From Paenibacillus cellulosilyticus (lineage in GTDB: Bacteria > Bacillota > Bacilli > Paenibacillales > Paenibacillaceae), in contig NZ_QGTQ01000002.1 in the NCBI RefSeq assembly GCF_003182255.1, positions 62,001 through 126,000 of the forward strand: a stretch of 64,000 nucleotides of DNA, given 5' to 3'. Made by a program: the position numbers and the translations under genes. Shown piece by piece: positions 63,578 through 64,000 of this stretch. Numbering within the stretch: position 1 is the first letter of the stretch; every line of letters begins with the position of its first letter. The notes below the pieces were generated by a model, which saw only the letters and a program-made list of their open reading frames with translations, searched no databases and had not been told where the DNA came from.

Positions 63578-64000
63578 CTACTGGGAATTTAGAAGAGAAA
63601 GTACATCCATCGGATGCTCAAACTTATACTTAGCTGGAATACGGTCGGGGTGCTTACATCCCCAAAGCGCTAGTCCAAAATCCATACCTTCGTCTCTTGC
63701 ACATTCATAGTCATAGATAGTGTCACCAATATAGATGGATGACTCGGCGCTTGCCTCTGAAATCTGTAGGAATTGCAGCAGTGGATCTGGATTAGGTTTA
63801 TGAAGCCTTGTGTCGTCCGCACATACCATGTATTTGAGATCGTTAGCCAGACCAAACGGAACAAAGTCATTTTGATATTCATGATACGTCTTTGAAGTTA
63901 CCACTCCCGTTGTAATTGAACGTTCCTTTAGGGTGGTCAGCACCTGCTGAATGCCATCGTATACATGAATAGTCTGTCGATAATCTGCCATGTACTCATT
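63578..64000 (-). CDS. HAD-superfamily phosphatase, 5' end outside the window
   Basis: The frame is open to the right edge; 137 codons lie below an internal ATG at 63991, and three more codons (N-E-Y) precede it, so the true start is outside. Seen are HAD motif II (VVTSKT), motif III Lys in HKPNPDP and motif IV in YIGDTIYDYECA. The first motif (DxDGT) must lie off-window. It resembles phosphoglycolate phosphatase/PpaX-type enzymes. Substrate unknown. Confidence 0.9.
   Translation of the reverse strand, partial: NEYMADYRQTIHVYDGIQQVLTTLKERSITTGVVTSKTYHEYQNDFVPFGLANDLKYMVCADDTRLHKPNPDPLLQFLQISEASAESSIYIGDTIYDYECARDEGMDFGLALWGCKHPDRIPAKYKFEHPMDVLSLLNSQ

Overview
The window looks like a chromosome segment of a spore-forming, plant-polysaccharide-degrading member of the Paenibacillaceae (Paenibacillus or a close relative such as Cohnella). 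The reasons are strong AGGAGG-type ribosome sites with frequent TTG and GTG starts, a complete gerE spore regulator, a YhcN/YlaJ-type spore lipoprotein, YesM/YesN two-component systems beside Lpl-type sugar transporters, SLH-anchored enzymes, and free CBM3/FN3 multimodular cellulases. I saw no rRNA, tRNA, CRISPR array, transposase or phage gene.

Region 1 (1-13.1 kb, all minus strand) is a secreted cellulase/pectinase cluster. In transcription order it holds a PL9 pectate lyase, a GH9 endoglucanase (CBM3c, two FN3, CBM3), a GH48 and a GH6 cellobiohydrolase (each with three FN3 and a CBM3), and a GH44 endoglucanase that runs off the left edge. Region 2 (13.5-26.2 kb) holds gerE with a broken partial copy, an unknown small gene, a small MITE-like repeat, a 1658-residue SLH-anchored GH43 arabinanase, an ADH-ALDH pair with a divergent LysR regulator, an HtrA-type protease lacking a PDZ domain, and the spore lipoprotein.

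Region 3 (26.7-31.8 kb) is the most unusual part. A MarR regulator with an attenuator-like leader is followed by an arylsulfotransferase-family gene and an SsuABC/NMT1-type ABC importer. A roughly 70-nt RNA element occurs twice here, each time directly abutting a ribosome site: before the arylsulfotransferase gene and before the ATPase gene. The two copies differ by compensatory changes in two interleaved helices, which predicts an H-type pseudoknot with the layout of a translational riboswitch. I do not recognise it as a known class. Region 4 (31.8-39 kb) has bioB with a BirA-type operator, a MarR-MFS pair, an intracellular xylan/arabinoxylan operon (GH10, GH51, small Cys-rich protein) and a frameshifted VOC gene.

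Region 5 (39-63.5 kb) is a run of carbohydrate-use loci: GH95 fucosidase; an LplABC-type importer with a cre site; a three-gene block RR-HK-RR of YesN/YesM type; a MalEFG-type importer; an AraC/cupin regulator flanked by two copies of a 59-bp promoter motif (before the importer and before a GH43 gene); cupin, MarR, GNAT and YczE-type genes; and two further GH43 genes divergent from an AraC regulator. A partial HAD phosphatase gene runs off the right edge. Overall the genes fit extracellular attack on cellulose, pectin, arabinan and xylan, import of the oligosaccharides by dedicated ABC systems, and intracellular trimming by GH10, GH51, GH43 and GH95 enzymes.
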